Shown: piece by piece, positions 24,986 through 32,048 of the stretch
How the letters are laid out: the number at the start of each line of letters is the position of its first letter
How positions within the stretch are numbered: the stretch's first letter is position 1
NCBI GenBank assembly: GCA_910576325.1
Contig: CAJTIM010000003.1
Span: forward strand, 124,001 to 188,000
DNA length: 64,000 nucleotides
Source: Clostridia bacterium
GTDB lineage: Bacteria > Bacillota > Clostridia > Lachnospirales > Lachnospiraceae
Reading direction: 5' to 3'
Translations under genes and position numbers: made by a program
The notes under the pieces: generated by a model
The model's input: the letters and a program-made list of their open reading frames with translations, nothing else
Database searches by the model: none
What the model was told of the DNA's origin: nothing

Positions 24986-25495
24986 TCAGCTTTCTATTAT
25001 CCTTTTAAGTTTTCTCAAAATCTTCATCTTGCGTCCATGTATGGCGCTTGGGCTTAATCCCTGCTTTTCGGAATATGCCCTTTCGGAAAACCCGTCAAAG
25101 AAGATTGCCTGTATCAATGCCTGCTCGCTATCCGACAATAAGGACAGGGCGGCTCTTAGCCTGTCCACCATCACCGCATGGATAACGGTTTCCTCAATAT
25201 CCACTGCTTCATCAACAACGAAGTCAAGCACACTTCCCCCACTGTCCGTAAATCCCTCCAGTGAAAGCAGGCTGTGGTTCGTGTCCAGTTTTTTCAGATA
25301 ACGCCACCGTTCTTTATCCTTGTAGAAATCTGCGTACTGTTCCCGCACGACTTCAAGCAGACAGCTCTGCACGGGGATAAACAGCTTGTCCATGTAACTC
25401 TGGTCGGCTTGCCTGCGGCGGCAGAAATCCTGATAGGACAGTTCTACATAGCCGCCATTTTCTTTGATATATACTTTTCTTGGTGCGTATTTCAC
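24986..25495 (-). CDS. Sigma region 4-like protein (first of three)
   Basis: A 169-residue protein MKYAPRKVYIKENGGYVELSY, start behind GAGGTGAA. Residues 100-165 (ALSLLSDSEQALIQAIFFDGFSERAYSEKQGLSPSAIHGRKMKILRKLKR) are a sigma-70 region 4 helix-turn-helix. First of a run of three; the other two follow in the same operon. Region 2 is not visible, so it is unlikely to be a full ECF sigma factor. Confidence 0.8.
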   Translation of the reverse strand: MKYAPRKVYIKENGGYVELSYQDFCRRRQADQSYMDKLFIPVQSCLLEVVREQYADFYKDKERWRYLKKLDTNHSLLSLEGFTDSGGSVLDFVVDEAVDIEETVIHAVMVDRLRAALSLLSDSEQALIQAIFFDGFSERAYSEKQGLSPSAIHGRKMKILRKLKRIIES

Positions 25496-25507
25496 CTCTA
25501 ATACCTC

Positions 25508-25542
25508 CCATCTGAATTTTTGAAAATGTAAAATCCAGATGG
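25508..25542 (-). promoter_or_regulatory. Hairpin before the ribosome site of the first sigma-like gene
   Basis: CCATCTG (25508-25514) pairs with CAGATGG (25536-25542) with inner AATTTT/AAAAT pairing. The 3' arm on the minus strand runs straight into GGGAGG, so the hairpin may hide or present the ribosome site. Confidence 0.5.
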
Positions 25543-25951
25543 AGAGGGCGGGGAGCGACAGCCAACAGCAGAAATAGCCTTACGGCGTATTCCGATAAAA
25601 AACGACAAAAGAAAAACCGCAAAGGCTCTGTGACCTCTACGGTTATGGGAAATACATATTCTGTTAAGTGGAGATTCTACTTCTGGTTTCATGGTGAGAA
25701 GTAGCGTTGCATGGGCAGGGATTTTTTCAACTGGCTTCCTGCCGTTCCCCGATATGCTATGTATGGATTAACTCTGTGTTGCATGAGCAGATGGATAACT
25801 GCCCGAAAAAAGAACATAAAAAATCCCTCCAAACACAAAAACAGGTTTAGAGGGTAAATCATTTTTTATTCAGGCATGAAGATGCAGCCCGCCAAAACGC
25901 TGTTTTTTTTATTTGGCAGACATATACATTTTCGCCACACTAATTAATCAG
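25543..25951. other. Non-coding stretch between sigma-like genes and receiver gene
   Basis: No gene is supported here. It holds an 8-bp perfect hairpin CTACTTCT/AGAAGTAG (25677-25704), a terminator (25825-25854), and a GCCAAA/TTTGGC hairpin (25891-25917). GC drops sharply rightward, marking the seam between IME backbone and cargo module. Confidence 0.6.
25825..25854 (-). terminator. Terminator of the ABC module
   Basis: CCCTCCAAAC pairs with GTTTAGAGGG (one mismatch) around ACAAAAACAG; on the minus strand it is followed by ATTTTTTATG. It lies about 100 bases after the receiver gene stop. Confidence 0.65.
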
Positions 25952-26305
25952 TCAATTGCTTCTATCACAATTATTTTTAATTTGCGTCAGAAAATCAGAA
26001 GAAGTTTTCGATATAAAGACAGCACCATAACATTTTGCTATTTTAATTTCAAAACAGTCATCTTTTCCAGACATAAGAATAAACGGAATTTCTATATGGT
26101 TTTTCCTCAGTGAATCCAATATATCCAAACCTGTTCCATCTTTCATCTCCAAATCAGAACATATCGAATCCATCTCTATTTCTCCAATTATCGCCATTGC
26201 TTCTGAAACACCTGTTGCAGTATGCACTTCAAAATCTCGTTCTAATGCCTGTGCTAAAATCTTTAAGAAATCTGTGGAATCGTCAACTAACAATATTCGC
26301 TTCAT
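25952..26305 (-). CDS. Stand-alone response-regulator receiver protein
   Basis: A 117-residue receiver domain without an output domain: MKRILLVDDSTDFL has the acidic pair, SICSDLEMKDGTG the phospho-acceptor Asp (near residue 52), FILMSGKDD the Ser/Thr, and FISKTSSDF the Lys. Start at 26305 behind GGAGGTGAAAAT; the ATG overlaps the stop of a 40-residue membrane peptide (ATGA). It is the last gene of the ABC module. It may act as a phosphate sink for the kinase at 29719 or bind a partner protein. Confidence 0.85.
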   Translation of the reverse strand: MKRILLVDDSTDFLKILAQALERDFEVHTATGVSEAMAIIGEIEMDSICSDLEMKDGTGLDILDSLRKNHIEIPFILMSGKDDCFEIKIAKCYGAVFISKTSSDFLTQIKNNCDRSN

Positions 26306-26424
26306 ATTTTCACCTCCAATCTGTGGATTATCTTGTCCGCACTTTCCCAAATAGCAGAAATAATCATAAATAATATTTCCATAAGTATCAGCAGGATTCC
26401 AATCAAGACAATATCTATTCCCAT
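26302..26424 (-). CDS. 40-residue single-span membrane peptide
   Basis: From ATG at 26424: MGIDIVLIGILLILMEILFM then a charged end IWESADKIIHRLEVKI; one membrane helix. Its stop overlaps the start of the receiver gene (ATGA), suggesting coupled translation. The ribosome site is weak, and it is shorter than most annotated genes, so it is only moderately supported. Confidence 0.5.
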   Translation of the reverse strand: MGIDIVLIGILLILMEILFMIISAIWESADKIIHRLEVKI

Positions 26425-26487
26425 GATTACATGAACACAAAATTCTTTAAAATTATTCCATTTTCTCACTCGATAATCCTCTTGTTC

Positions 26488-27222
26488 TTACTTATACTTA
26501 TCTCCACGTTTCACCTTATAAAAAACTTTCACAGAAACAACAGTTATCAAAACAAAAAGCATTACATCTACGATATACATTAGATTTTTCCCATCCGTTG
26601 CTATTGACGAAAGTTGATTGCCAAACAAAATATTTAACATACTGGATAAGGGATGCGTTCCTGCCAACTGTGAAATCCCGATTATTCCTGACAACGAATA
26701 GATAAAGCATACTGTACTTGAAAAAATCGTGTTTCCTGATGCCAAAGCAGTTACCAGAAACACAGGAAACATTGTAAATGGCATAGCCAATGCAATAAGC
26801 AGAAAGAATCTTATCAGCATCAAAATCTGATAAATGCCTATGTCCGTACTCCTGCATATGACAGCACTAACTACAATGAGCAGACAGTTTAGCAACATAA
26901 TGATAACCGCAGCCAAAAACGAAAACAGAATTTTTGCATAAAATAATTGGTTCATTGAAACAGGGATTTGCAGCAATTCTTTCAAAGTATTGTTTTGGTA
27001 TTCCGCATGGTATATCTTAATAAACAGCAGCCCTAGCAGAAACGGAAGGAGCATAGCTAAATAGCTGCTATATTTTATATAAAAATCTTCGAAGCTCTTT
27101 TGTGGGACATGATAATTCCAAAATGTCATACCTGCCCAAAATAAGAGCAATACTCCTGTAATGATAAATATGGTCTTCTGTCTCTTGAGTTTTGAAAATT
27201 CAGTCTGTATCAAATTAATCAT
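26488..27222 (-). CDS. ABC permease, third of three (LanG-like)
   Basis: A 244-residue membrane protein MINLIQTEFSKLKRQKTIF with six predicted spans. Start at 27222 behind AAGGAGGAATCTTT, overlapping the upstream permease gene by 8 bases. The N-terminal EFSKLKRQK motif and the loop YQNNTLKELLQIPVSMNQLFYAKIL are typical of ABC-2 permeases of the bacitracin/lantibiotic immunity group. It has no counterpart in the second module at 50918-52487, which has two permeases. Confidence 0.85.
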   Translation of the reverse strand: MINLIQTEFSKLKRQKTIFIITGVLLLFWAGMTFWNYHVPQKSFEDFYIKYSSYLAMLLPFLLGLLFIKIYHAEYQNNTLKELLQIPVSMNQLFYAKILFSFLAAVIIMLLNCLLIVVSAVICRSTDIGIYQILMLIRFFLLIALAMPFTMFPVFLVTALASGNTIFSSTVCFIYSLSGIIGISQLAGTHPLSSMLNILFGNQLSSIATDGKNLMYIVDVMLFVLITVVSVKVFYKVKRGDKYK

Positions 27223-27928
27223 AAAGATTCCTCCTTGCAACAGTTATAATGAGCAAAGAAAAAAACAAGCATACTGCAAGTACAAATATTGCTGCTGACA
27301 TCTGGTAATTAGAGAAATTTGGTTCATATTTTATGATAGTTAATCCAGATGTGGTCGGATACCAGCTTGTAAAACGTGTATTCGCCACAAAAATGCCACA
27401 AAATCCATAAACGAATGCTCCGCAGGTTCCTGCCAAAAAAAGATTTCTTTTCAAGGTAAAAAGTACAATAATCGGCATCACCGCTATCAGACAGGTGATT
27501 CCTGCGACAAACAGTTTCCAGAAAGCCATCCCCACATCCTCCAAGTTAAAAGGATATCGTAAAATCACAGCAAACACTATACTGCATAGAAAACTGACTG
27601 CAACGAATAAGGTAACCGCAAACACTGTAACCGCAATTTTCGCAAATATTAATTTTCTATATGAAACTGGTATGATAAGGTTGCTTTTCAATGTATCTTC
27701 TGAGTATTCCCGATTCATCAAAAACCCGCCAAAAAAGGTTATCAAAAATGGAAATATAAGGGTTACATTGTTCCAAAGGATTCCATCTGTCAGTGGCAAA
27801 TACCCAACTACGGAATTTTCCGCCCCCGTCAGTTGGATTAATGCCAGTAAGCATGACAAAACGACAACTCCTATAGAAAGAGGTAAAAGATAATGTCTTT
27901 TTATTTTTTTTAACTCTGCCAAAATCAT
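27215..27928 (-). CDS. ABC permease, second of three (LanE/G-like)
   Basis: A 237-residue six-span membrane protein MILAELKKIKRHYLLPLSIG, start behind GGAGGTGTAATGCG. The cytoplasmic loop REYSEDTLKSNLIIPVSYRKLIFAKI matches that of the permease at 51708 (REGKDDTLKSIMTIPVPYSSLLCGKL). Pairs with the other permeases and the ATPase at 28669 to expel lantibiotic-like peptides from the membrane (family role). Confidence 0.85.
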   Translation of the reverse strand: MILAELKKIKRHYLLPLSIGVVVLSCLLALIQLTGAENSVVGYLPLTDGILWNNVTLIFPFLITFFGGFLMNREYSEDTLKSNLIIPVSYRKLIFAKIAVTVFAVTLFVAVSFLCSIVFAVILRYPFNLEDVGMAFWKLFVAGITCLIAVMPIIVLFTLKRNLFLAGTCGAFVYGFCGIFVANTRFTSWYPTTSGLTIIKYEPNFSNYQMSAAIFVLAVCLFFSLLIITVARRNLYD

Positions 27929-27932
27929 CGCA

Positions 27933-28676
27933 TTACACCTCCTGTTTCTGATAAAAATATACCGACAATGCCATGCAAATTATCCCTATCCCAATAAGGG
28001 CAAGGATACAGGGAAACACAGGTAGTACCCAATTCTGTACACTCTCCACGATTTCCATGCGTTCGGGATTTGCCGTCATAAAAGGCAGACTGCATCGGAA
28101 CAGTAAAGTCAAAGGGGCTGGAACTTTCAATAGCATAATAGAAAATACAAGGCTTACAACAGCATAAATAACAGAACACAATATTGGTAATATGAAGTTC
28201 TTCTGAAATATAACTGTAACTGCTATCATAGGCAAAGTTGCGGTAGCTATCAATACAGACATACTGAGCGAAATTGCTAATTTTAACGGAATATCCGAAA
28301 CAGTTCCCGTAAGAAATCCTCCAATCATGGTAGCTCCGATTGCAGCAACACCATAAAATATCGCCAAAATATAAATGACAAGCACCTTTGCACCAAGCAG
28401 CTTCCATCTGGGAACGGGAATTACAGACAGGGTTTTTAGTGTCCCATTTTCATTTTCCATTCGGAACAGGATTGACGCAATAATACCCAAAACAATGGGA
28501 AGAACCAAAAAAAAACCAAATTCCATAACAAACATAAGAAGCACATCATAGTTCAGTTTTGCATGGACAATTACTACAGTGAGCGGAATCGGAAAAAGGC
28601 AGGCAGCAAGTATGGTGAGCAGAATAAATTTCTGCCGTTTTATCTTTCTAAACTCTGTATCCAACATTTTAAGCAA
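27933..28676 (-). CDS. ABC permease, first of three (LanE-like)
   Basis: A 247-residue six-span membrane protein reading MLKMLDTEFRKIKRQKFILL. The start is taken as a TTG at 28676, inside the end of the ATPase gene (ATTGCTTAA), because the homologous gene at 50918 starts with the same TTG-CTT-AAA overlap and has GGAGGTG before it; ATG at 28667 is the alternative. The loop ENENGTLKTLSVIPVPRWKLLGAKV is the ABC-2 coupling loop. Confidence 0.82.
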   Translation of the reverse strand: MLKMLDTEFRKIKRQKFILLTILAACLFPIPLTVVIVHAKLNYDVLLMFVMEFGFFLVLPIVLGIIASILFRMENENGTLKTLSVIPVPRWKLLGAKVLVIYILAIFYGVAAIGATMIGGFLTGTVSDIPLKLAISLSMSVLIATATLPMIAVTVIFQKNFILPILCSVIYAVVSLVFSIMLLKVPAPLTLLFRCSLPFMTANPERMEIVESVQNWVLPVFPCILALIGIGIICMALSVYFYQKQEV

Positions 28677-29592
28677 TGCCAACACCTCCAGTAATTTCTT
28701 TAAAATAATCCTCAAGACTTTCATCACAAACCCTGCTTTCATAAACACCAATGTTATTCGTGATAAACTCTTGATTTATCCTGCTTAAATCAATGTCCGT
28801 ATCATAAACCCTCATAACATTATCATCTTCAATAAGATAATTTACTCCGCCGCATTTCTGCTCCAGAATCCGAGCCGCGGTTACTGTAGATGATACACGG
28901 AATAAAACATATTTCTGGTTTTTCTTTCTCAATTCGTCCATGCTGCTTTCTTCCAGCAGGTTTCCTTCGTGAATGATTCCTATATCATCTGCAAGCAGGT
29001 CAATCTCTGATAGGATATGACTGGAAATCAAGATAGTTTTCCCCCGTTCTTTGCTTAAATCCTGCAAAAATTTTCTGATTTCCGCTATGCCAATCGGGTC
29101 AAGACCATTTATCGGTTCGTCAAGAATCAACAGTTCGGGGTCATGCATGATAGCATTTGCAATTCCAAGCCGTTGCTTCATGCCAAGAGAATACTTGCTA
29201 AACAGCTTTTTATCTCGATATGGCAGTCCTACAACATCTAACGCATTTTTTACAGCATCTGGGCGGGATGTACCACGCAACTTTGCAAAAATCTCCAGAT
29301 TTTCCGTTCCAGTCAGATTCGGATAAAACCCAGGCGTTTCAATGATTGCACCAATACGGGGGTATATCCTTTTTTCCTGTCCTTTGATGTTTTTCCCAAA
29401 CACCTGCACTTCTCCAGATGTAATGGAAGTCAATCCTAAAATCATTTTCATAATCGTTGTCTTTCCTGCTCCGTTACGTCCAAGCAGCCCATAGATACGC
29501 CCCTTTTTCACGTGCAGGTTTACGGACTTGACAGCTTTCTGTTCTCCATAAATCTTTGTTAAATTCTCTGTTTTAATTACCAAATCATTCAT
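28669..29592 (-). CDS. ABC transporter ATPase (LanF/BcrA-like)
   Basis: A 307-residue ATPase: Walker A GRNGAGKTT near residue 39, signature LGMKQRLGIANA near 135, Walker B LLILDEPINGLDP near 155, and the H-loop ILISSHILSE. About 60 percent similar by eye to the ATPase at 50002, including TPGFYPNLTGTENL versus SPGFYPNLTATENL. Exporters of this type confer resistance to lantibiotics or bacitracin. Upstream are three CAAGGTT repeats and a -10 box. Confidence 0.93.
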   Translation of the reverse strand: MNDLVIKTENLTKIYGEQKAVKSVNLHVKKGRIYGLLGRNGAGKTTIMKMILGLTSITSGEVQVFGKNIKGQEKRIYPRIGAIIETPGFYPNLTGTENLEIFAKLRGTSRPDAVKNALDVVGLPYRDKKLFSKYSLGMKQRLGIANAIMHDPELLILDEPINGLDPIGIAEIRKFLQDLSKERGKTILISSHILSEIDLLADDIGIIHEGNLLEESSMDELRKKNQKYVLFRVSSTVTAARILEQKCGGVNYLIEDDNVMRVYDTDIDLSRINQEFITNNIGVYESRVCDESLEDYFKEITGGVGIA

Positions 29593-29642
29593 AATTTTTT
29601 CCTTTCTGTATATGGATTTTAAAATATCTGTCTGCGAAGTCC

Positions 29643-29684
29643 ATTATATATTATGAACCTTGCCAAAACCTTGCCGAAACCTTG
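29643..29684 (-). promoter_or_regulatory. Operator-promoter of the IME ABC operon: three CAAGGTT repeats
   Basis: On the minus strand CAAGGTT begins at 29684, 29673 and 29662, exactly 11 bases apart, and TATAAT lies at 29648-29643, its first base 14 bases after the start of the last repeat. No good -35 box exists; the repeats cover that place, as for OmpR-type activators. The same arrangement is at 49923-49975. Confidence 0.85.
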
Positions 29685-29701
29685 CTTTTTTCATGTTTTG
29701 C

Positions 29702-29725
29702 AAAAAAGCCCTGTGCTGTCACAGG
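29702..29725 (-). terminator. Terminator of the regulator operon
   Basis: CCTGTG-ACAG-CACAGG followed by GCTTTTTT on the minus strand; it overlaps the stop codon of the histidine kinase gene and precedes the ABC operon promoter. Confidence 0.75.
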
Positions 29726-30642
29726 ACTTTCCGAAACATGATTATAAATGTTGTGCCTACACTAGGGATGCTTTCCACTTTTATTTCTCCCTTATGTGCA
29801 TTTACAAGTTCCTTTACAATGGCTAATCCTAATCCGTTCCCATCCGCCAGACGGGAATCATCACACTGATACATCCGTTCAAAAATATGAGGAAGATTGG
29901 ACGGTGAAATTCCTATGCCATTATCCGTAACCGCAAGCTGAGCCTGACTTTCATTCTCTGTTATCCGTAAAGTCAGTTTATTTCCACCGCTGTGTGTTAA
30001 AATATTTTGAATTAAGTTATTAAGAATACGGATATATGCACGAACATCTATTTTCATAAAATATTCGTTTTCTGGAATATCAATATCATATTCAAAATGA
30101 CTGTTCTCCAATGTGGGTATCCAGTCCGCCATAATATTACGAGTTAGTTCGTTTAAGTCAAGTTGTTCAAAATGATATACTTGTTCTCCTGCATCCAATT
30201 TTACCCACTCAAACAGGGATTCCACAAATTCCTTTAATTGATGTGCCTTTTCCGTGGCAATCTGAATATAAGTTTCTTTTTCTTCTCCTGCAACAAGGTT
30301 TTCAGTAACCGCTTCTAAATAGCCGACAAGAGAAGCTAACGGCGTTTTTACATCGTGTGAAAGGCTCGTCATAAGCCGCTTATATGCCTGTTCGGATTGT
30401 TGTTGCCGAATAAACTGTGATTGATTTGTAGTAGCAATTCTGTTGATGTCATAGCAAATTTGCTTCGTCATATCATTTTCTTTCGCCAGTACACGACGAT
30501 TTAAGTTGCCTGCTTTTATATCTTCTAAAGCTTCCTTAATGACAGACAAACTTTCCTGTACCCGTCGTAATTTTATACTTAAAAGCAGTACACACACCAA
30601 CGAAAGACATAATGCAACAAATAGAAATACATTACAATTCAT
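29719..30642 (-). CDS. Sensor histidine kinase (LanK-like)
   Basis: A 307-residue kinase with one N-terminal membrane helix (residues 3-22), a HAMP-like linker (ALEDIKAGNLNRRVLA), the phospho-acceptor LSHDVKTPLASLVGYLEA near residue 128, and N, G1 and G2 boxes (NNLIQNILTHSG, DNGIGI, GNGLGLAIVKELV). Start at 30642 behind GGAGGCATAAT, overlapping the upstream regulator's end region. No large outside domain: of the intramembrane-sensing type known for bacitracin/lantibiotic systems. Close relative of the kinase at 48939. Confidence 0.93.
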   Translation of the reverse strand: MNCNVFLFVALCLSLVCVLLLSIKLRRVQESLSVIKEALEDIKAGNLNRRVLAKENDMTKQICYDINRIATTNQSQFIRQQQSEQAYKRLMTSLSHDVKTPLASLVGYLEAVTENLVAGEEKETYIQIATEKAHQLKEFVESLFEWVKLDAGEQVYHFEQLDLNELTRNIMADWIPTLENSHFEYDIDIPENEYFMKIDVRAYIRILNNLIQNILTHSGGNKLTLRITENESQAQLAVTDNGIGISPSNLPHIFERMYQCDDSRLADGNGLGLAIVKELVNAHKGEIKVESIPSVGTTFIIMFRKVL

Positions 30643-30643
30643 A

Positions 30644-31345
30644 TTATGCCTCCCCATTAAAACGATAGCCTATACCTCGGACAGTTAAAATATAAAAAGG
30701 ATGCTCTGGGTCTGGCTCTATCTTTTTACGCAGTTTGCTGATAAAAGACATAATATTGCTGTCATCAAAAGCATATTCTTCTTCCCATACTTGGTTATAA
30801 ATCTGTTTTTTTGTAAAAATGCTCCCCTTATTGGATGCCAAAAAACTAAGTAAGTCAAACTCCTTGCCAGTCAATTCTGCTCGTATCCCATTTATCTCAA
30901 CAATACGGTTTACATTGTCAATCGTCATTCCTTGAAATGTAAGCGTATCTGCATCAGGGCAAGAAACAGGATTAAATTGAGTGTACCGTCTAATCAACGA
31001 ATGGACACGAGCCATCAATTCATTCAGACTAAATGGTTTTGTTAAGTAATCATCAGCCCCCATTCGCAATCCAGAAACCTTATCCTCCTCATCGCTTTTA
31101 GCAGTCAGCATAAGTACGGGCACATTGCTTGTCTGACGAATTTTCTGTAAAACTTGAAAGCCATCTAAATCTGGCAGCATAATATCAAGAATGATAAGCG
31201 AACAATCATCACTGTTTTCACTTGCAATCCTTAAACCTTCAGCTCCACTGTTAGCTATCATCGCTATATAATTTTCCTGTTCTACGCATTTCTTCATAAG
31301 AAAGCATAAATCTTTATCATCGTCTATAATAATTACTTTATTCAT
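30644..31345 (-). CDS. OmpR-family response regulator (LanR-like)
   Basis: A 233-residue regulator: MNKVIIIDDDKDLCF acidic pair, SLIILDIMLPDLDGF phospho-acceptor Asp near residue 54, VLMLTAKSDEED and DDYLTKPFSLNELMARV; C-terminal winged helix (LTGKEFDLLSFLASNKGSIFTKKQIYNQVW, IMSFISKLRKKIEP, VRGIGYRF). Start at 31345 behind GGAAAGGAAAAGAAAA. It most likely binds the CAAGGTT repeats at 29656-29684 and activates the ABC operon. Confidence 0.94.
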   Translation of the reverse strand: MNKVIIIDDDKDLCFLMKKCVEQENYIAMIANSGAEGLRIASENSDDCSLIILDIMLPDLDGFQVLQKIRQTSNVPVLMLTAKSDEEDKVSGLRMGADDYLTKPFSLNELMARVHSLIRRYTQFNPVSCPDADTLTFQGMTIDNVNRIVEINGIRAELTGKEFDLLSFLASNKGSIFTKKQIYNQVWEEEYAFDDSNIMSFISKLRKKIEPDPEHPFYILTVRGIGYRFNGEA

Positions 31346-31446
31346 TTTTCTTTTCCTTTCCATCATGTGTCCTGCCATCAATAAGTTTTTGGATATTCTG
31401 GGGAATATACTCAAACATATTAAACATCCCAATGTGTACGGTATCT

Positions 31447-31475
31447 ATTATAGCCACTTGAACAAACTGTATCAA
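31447..31475 (-). promoter_or_regulatory. Promoter of the regulator operon
   Basis: On the minus strand TTGATA (31475-31470), a 17-base spacer, TATAAT (31452-31447), about 100 bases before the regulator ATG. Close to consensus, so the regulator and kinase are probably made constitutively. Confidence 0.75.
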
Positions 31476-31628
31476 TAGGGCAAATATGAACCCTCACCAC
31501 CCAAACTAAACTGAAATATAACGCTTTTCCGCTTACACTATCAAGATTTTTGCTGATTTTTAAGGCATAAAACAAGAGGATGGGTATTCAATCCCTATCC
31601 CCCGTTTTGGGCTTTTTACGCTTTGCAG

Positions 31629-32003
31629 CTATACAAAAATAATCTCGTTATTCACAATCTCCCTCGCACACGCCCTTATGTTATTGAGCTTTCCCGTCCA
31701 TTCTAAGGCGTTTTCTGCCTTTAACTGTTCCGTTATGCCATGTGCCTGTTTCATGTCCTCAATAAGCCTTTCAAAGCGTTCCTGTGCCTGCTTGTCAATG
31801 TCGGCAAGATAGGCGTTGAGCCTGCCGCTTGTGAGAAGATTGGTGTATGTAACTTTGCGGTACTGCTTCAGATAGTCCAGATGCCGCTGTCCCCATGTGC
31901 CTATCGGCTGTTCTTCTTCGGCAAGTACAGTCAAGCACGGTATTAAATAATCACCCTGCCTTTCGTATCTGCCGCCCAGTTCCTCAAAAATCGTCTTTGC
32001 CAT
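31629..32003 (-). CDS. tnpV: TnpV-like protein of the IME
   Basis: A 124-residue protein MAKTIFEELGGRYERQGDYL. It has the TnpV pattern: YLIP-x-LT, IGTWGQRHLDYLKQYRKVTYTNLLTSGRLNAYLADID, then a helical end. TnpV is known from Tn4451-type mobilizable transposons with large serine recombinases; its job is unknown. It lies only 35 bases from the end repeat. A clear relative is encoded in another frame inside the ICE helicase gene at 38178-38531. Confidence 0.9.
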   Translation of the reverse strand: MAKTIFEELGGRYERQGDYLIPCLTVLAEEEQPIGTWGQRHLDYLKQYRKVTYTNLLTSGRLNAYLADIDKQAQERFERLIEDMKQAHGITEQLKAENALEWTGKLNNIRACAREIVNNEIIFV

Positions 32004-32037
32004 TGTCTGTTACCTCCACATTCATTTTTATTTTGAA

Positions 32038-32048
32038 TGTCCGCAAAA
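32038..32048 (-). repeat. IME terminal inverted repeat, tnpV end
   Basis: TTTTGCGGACA on the minus strand, 11 bases inside the GA core at 32060-32061; the partner is at 18001-18011. Confidence 0.8.
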
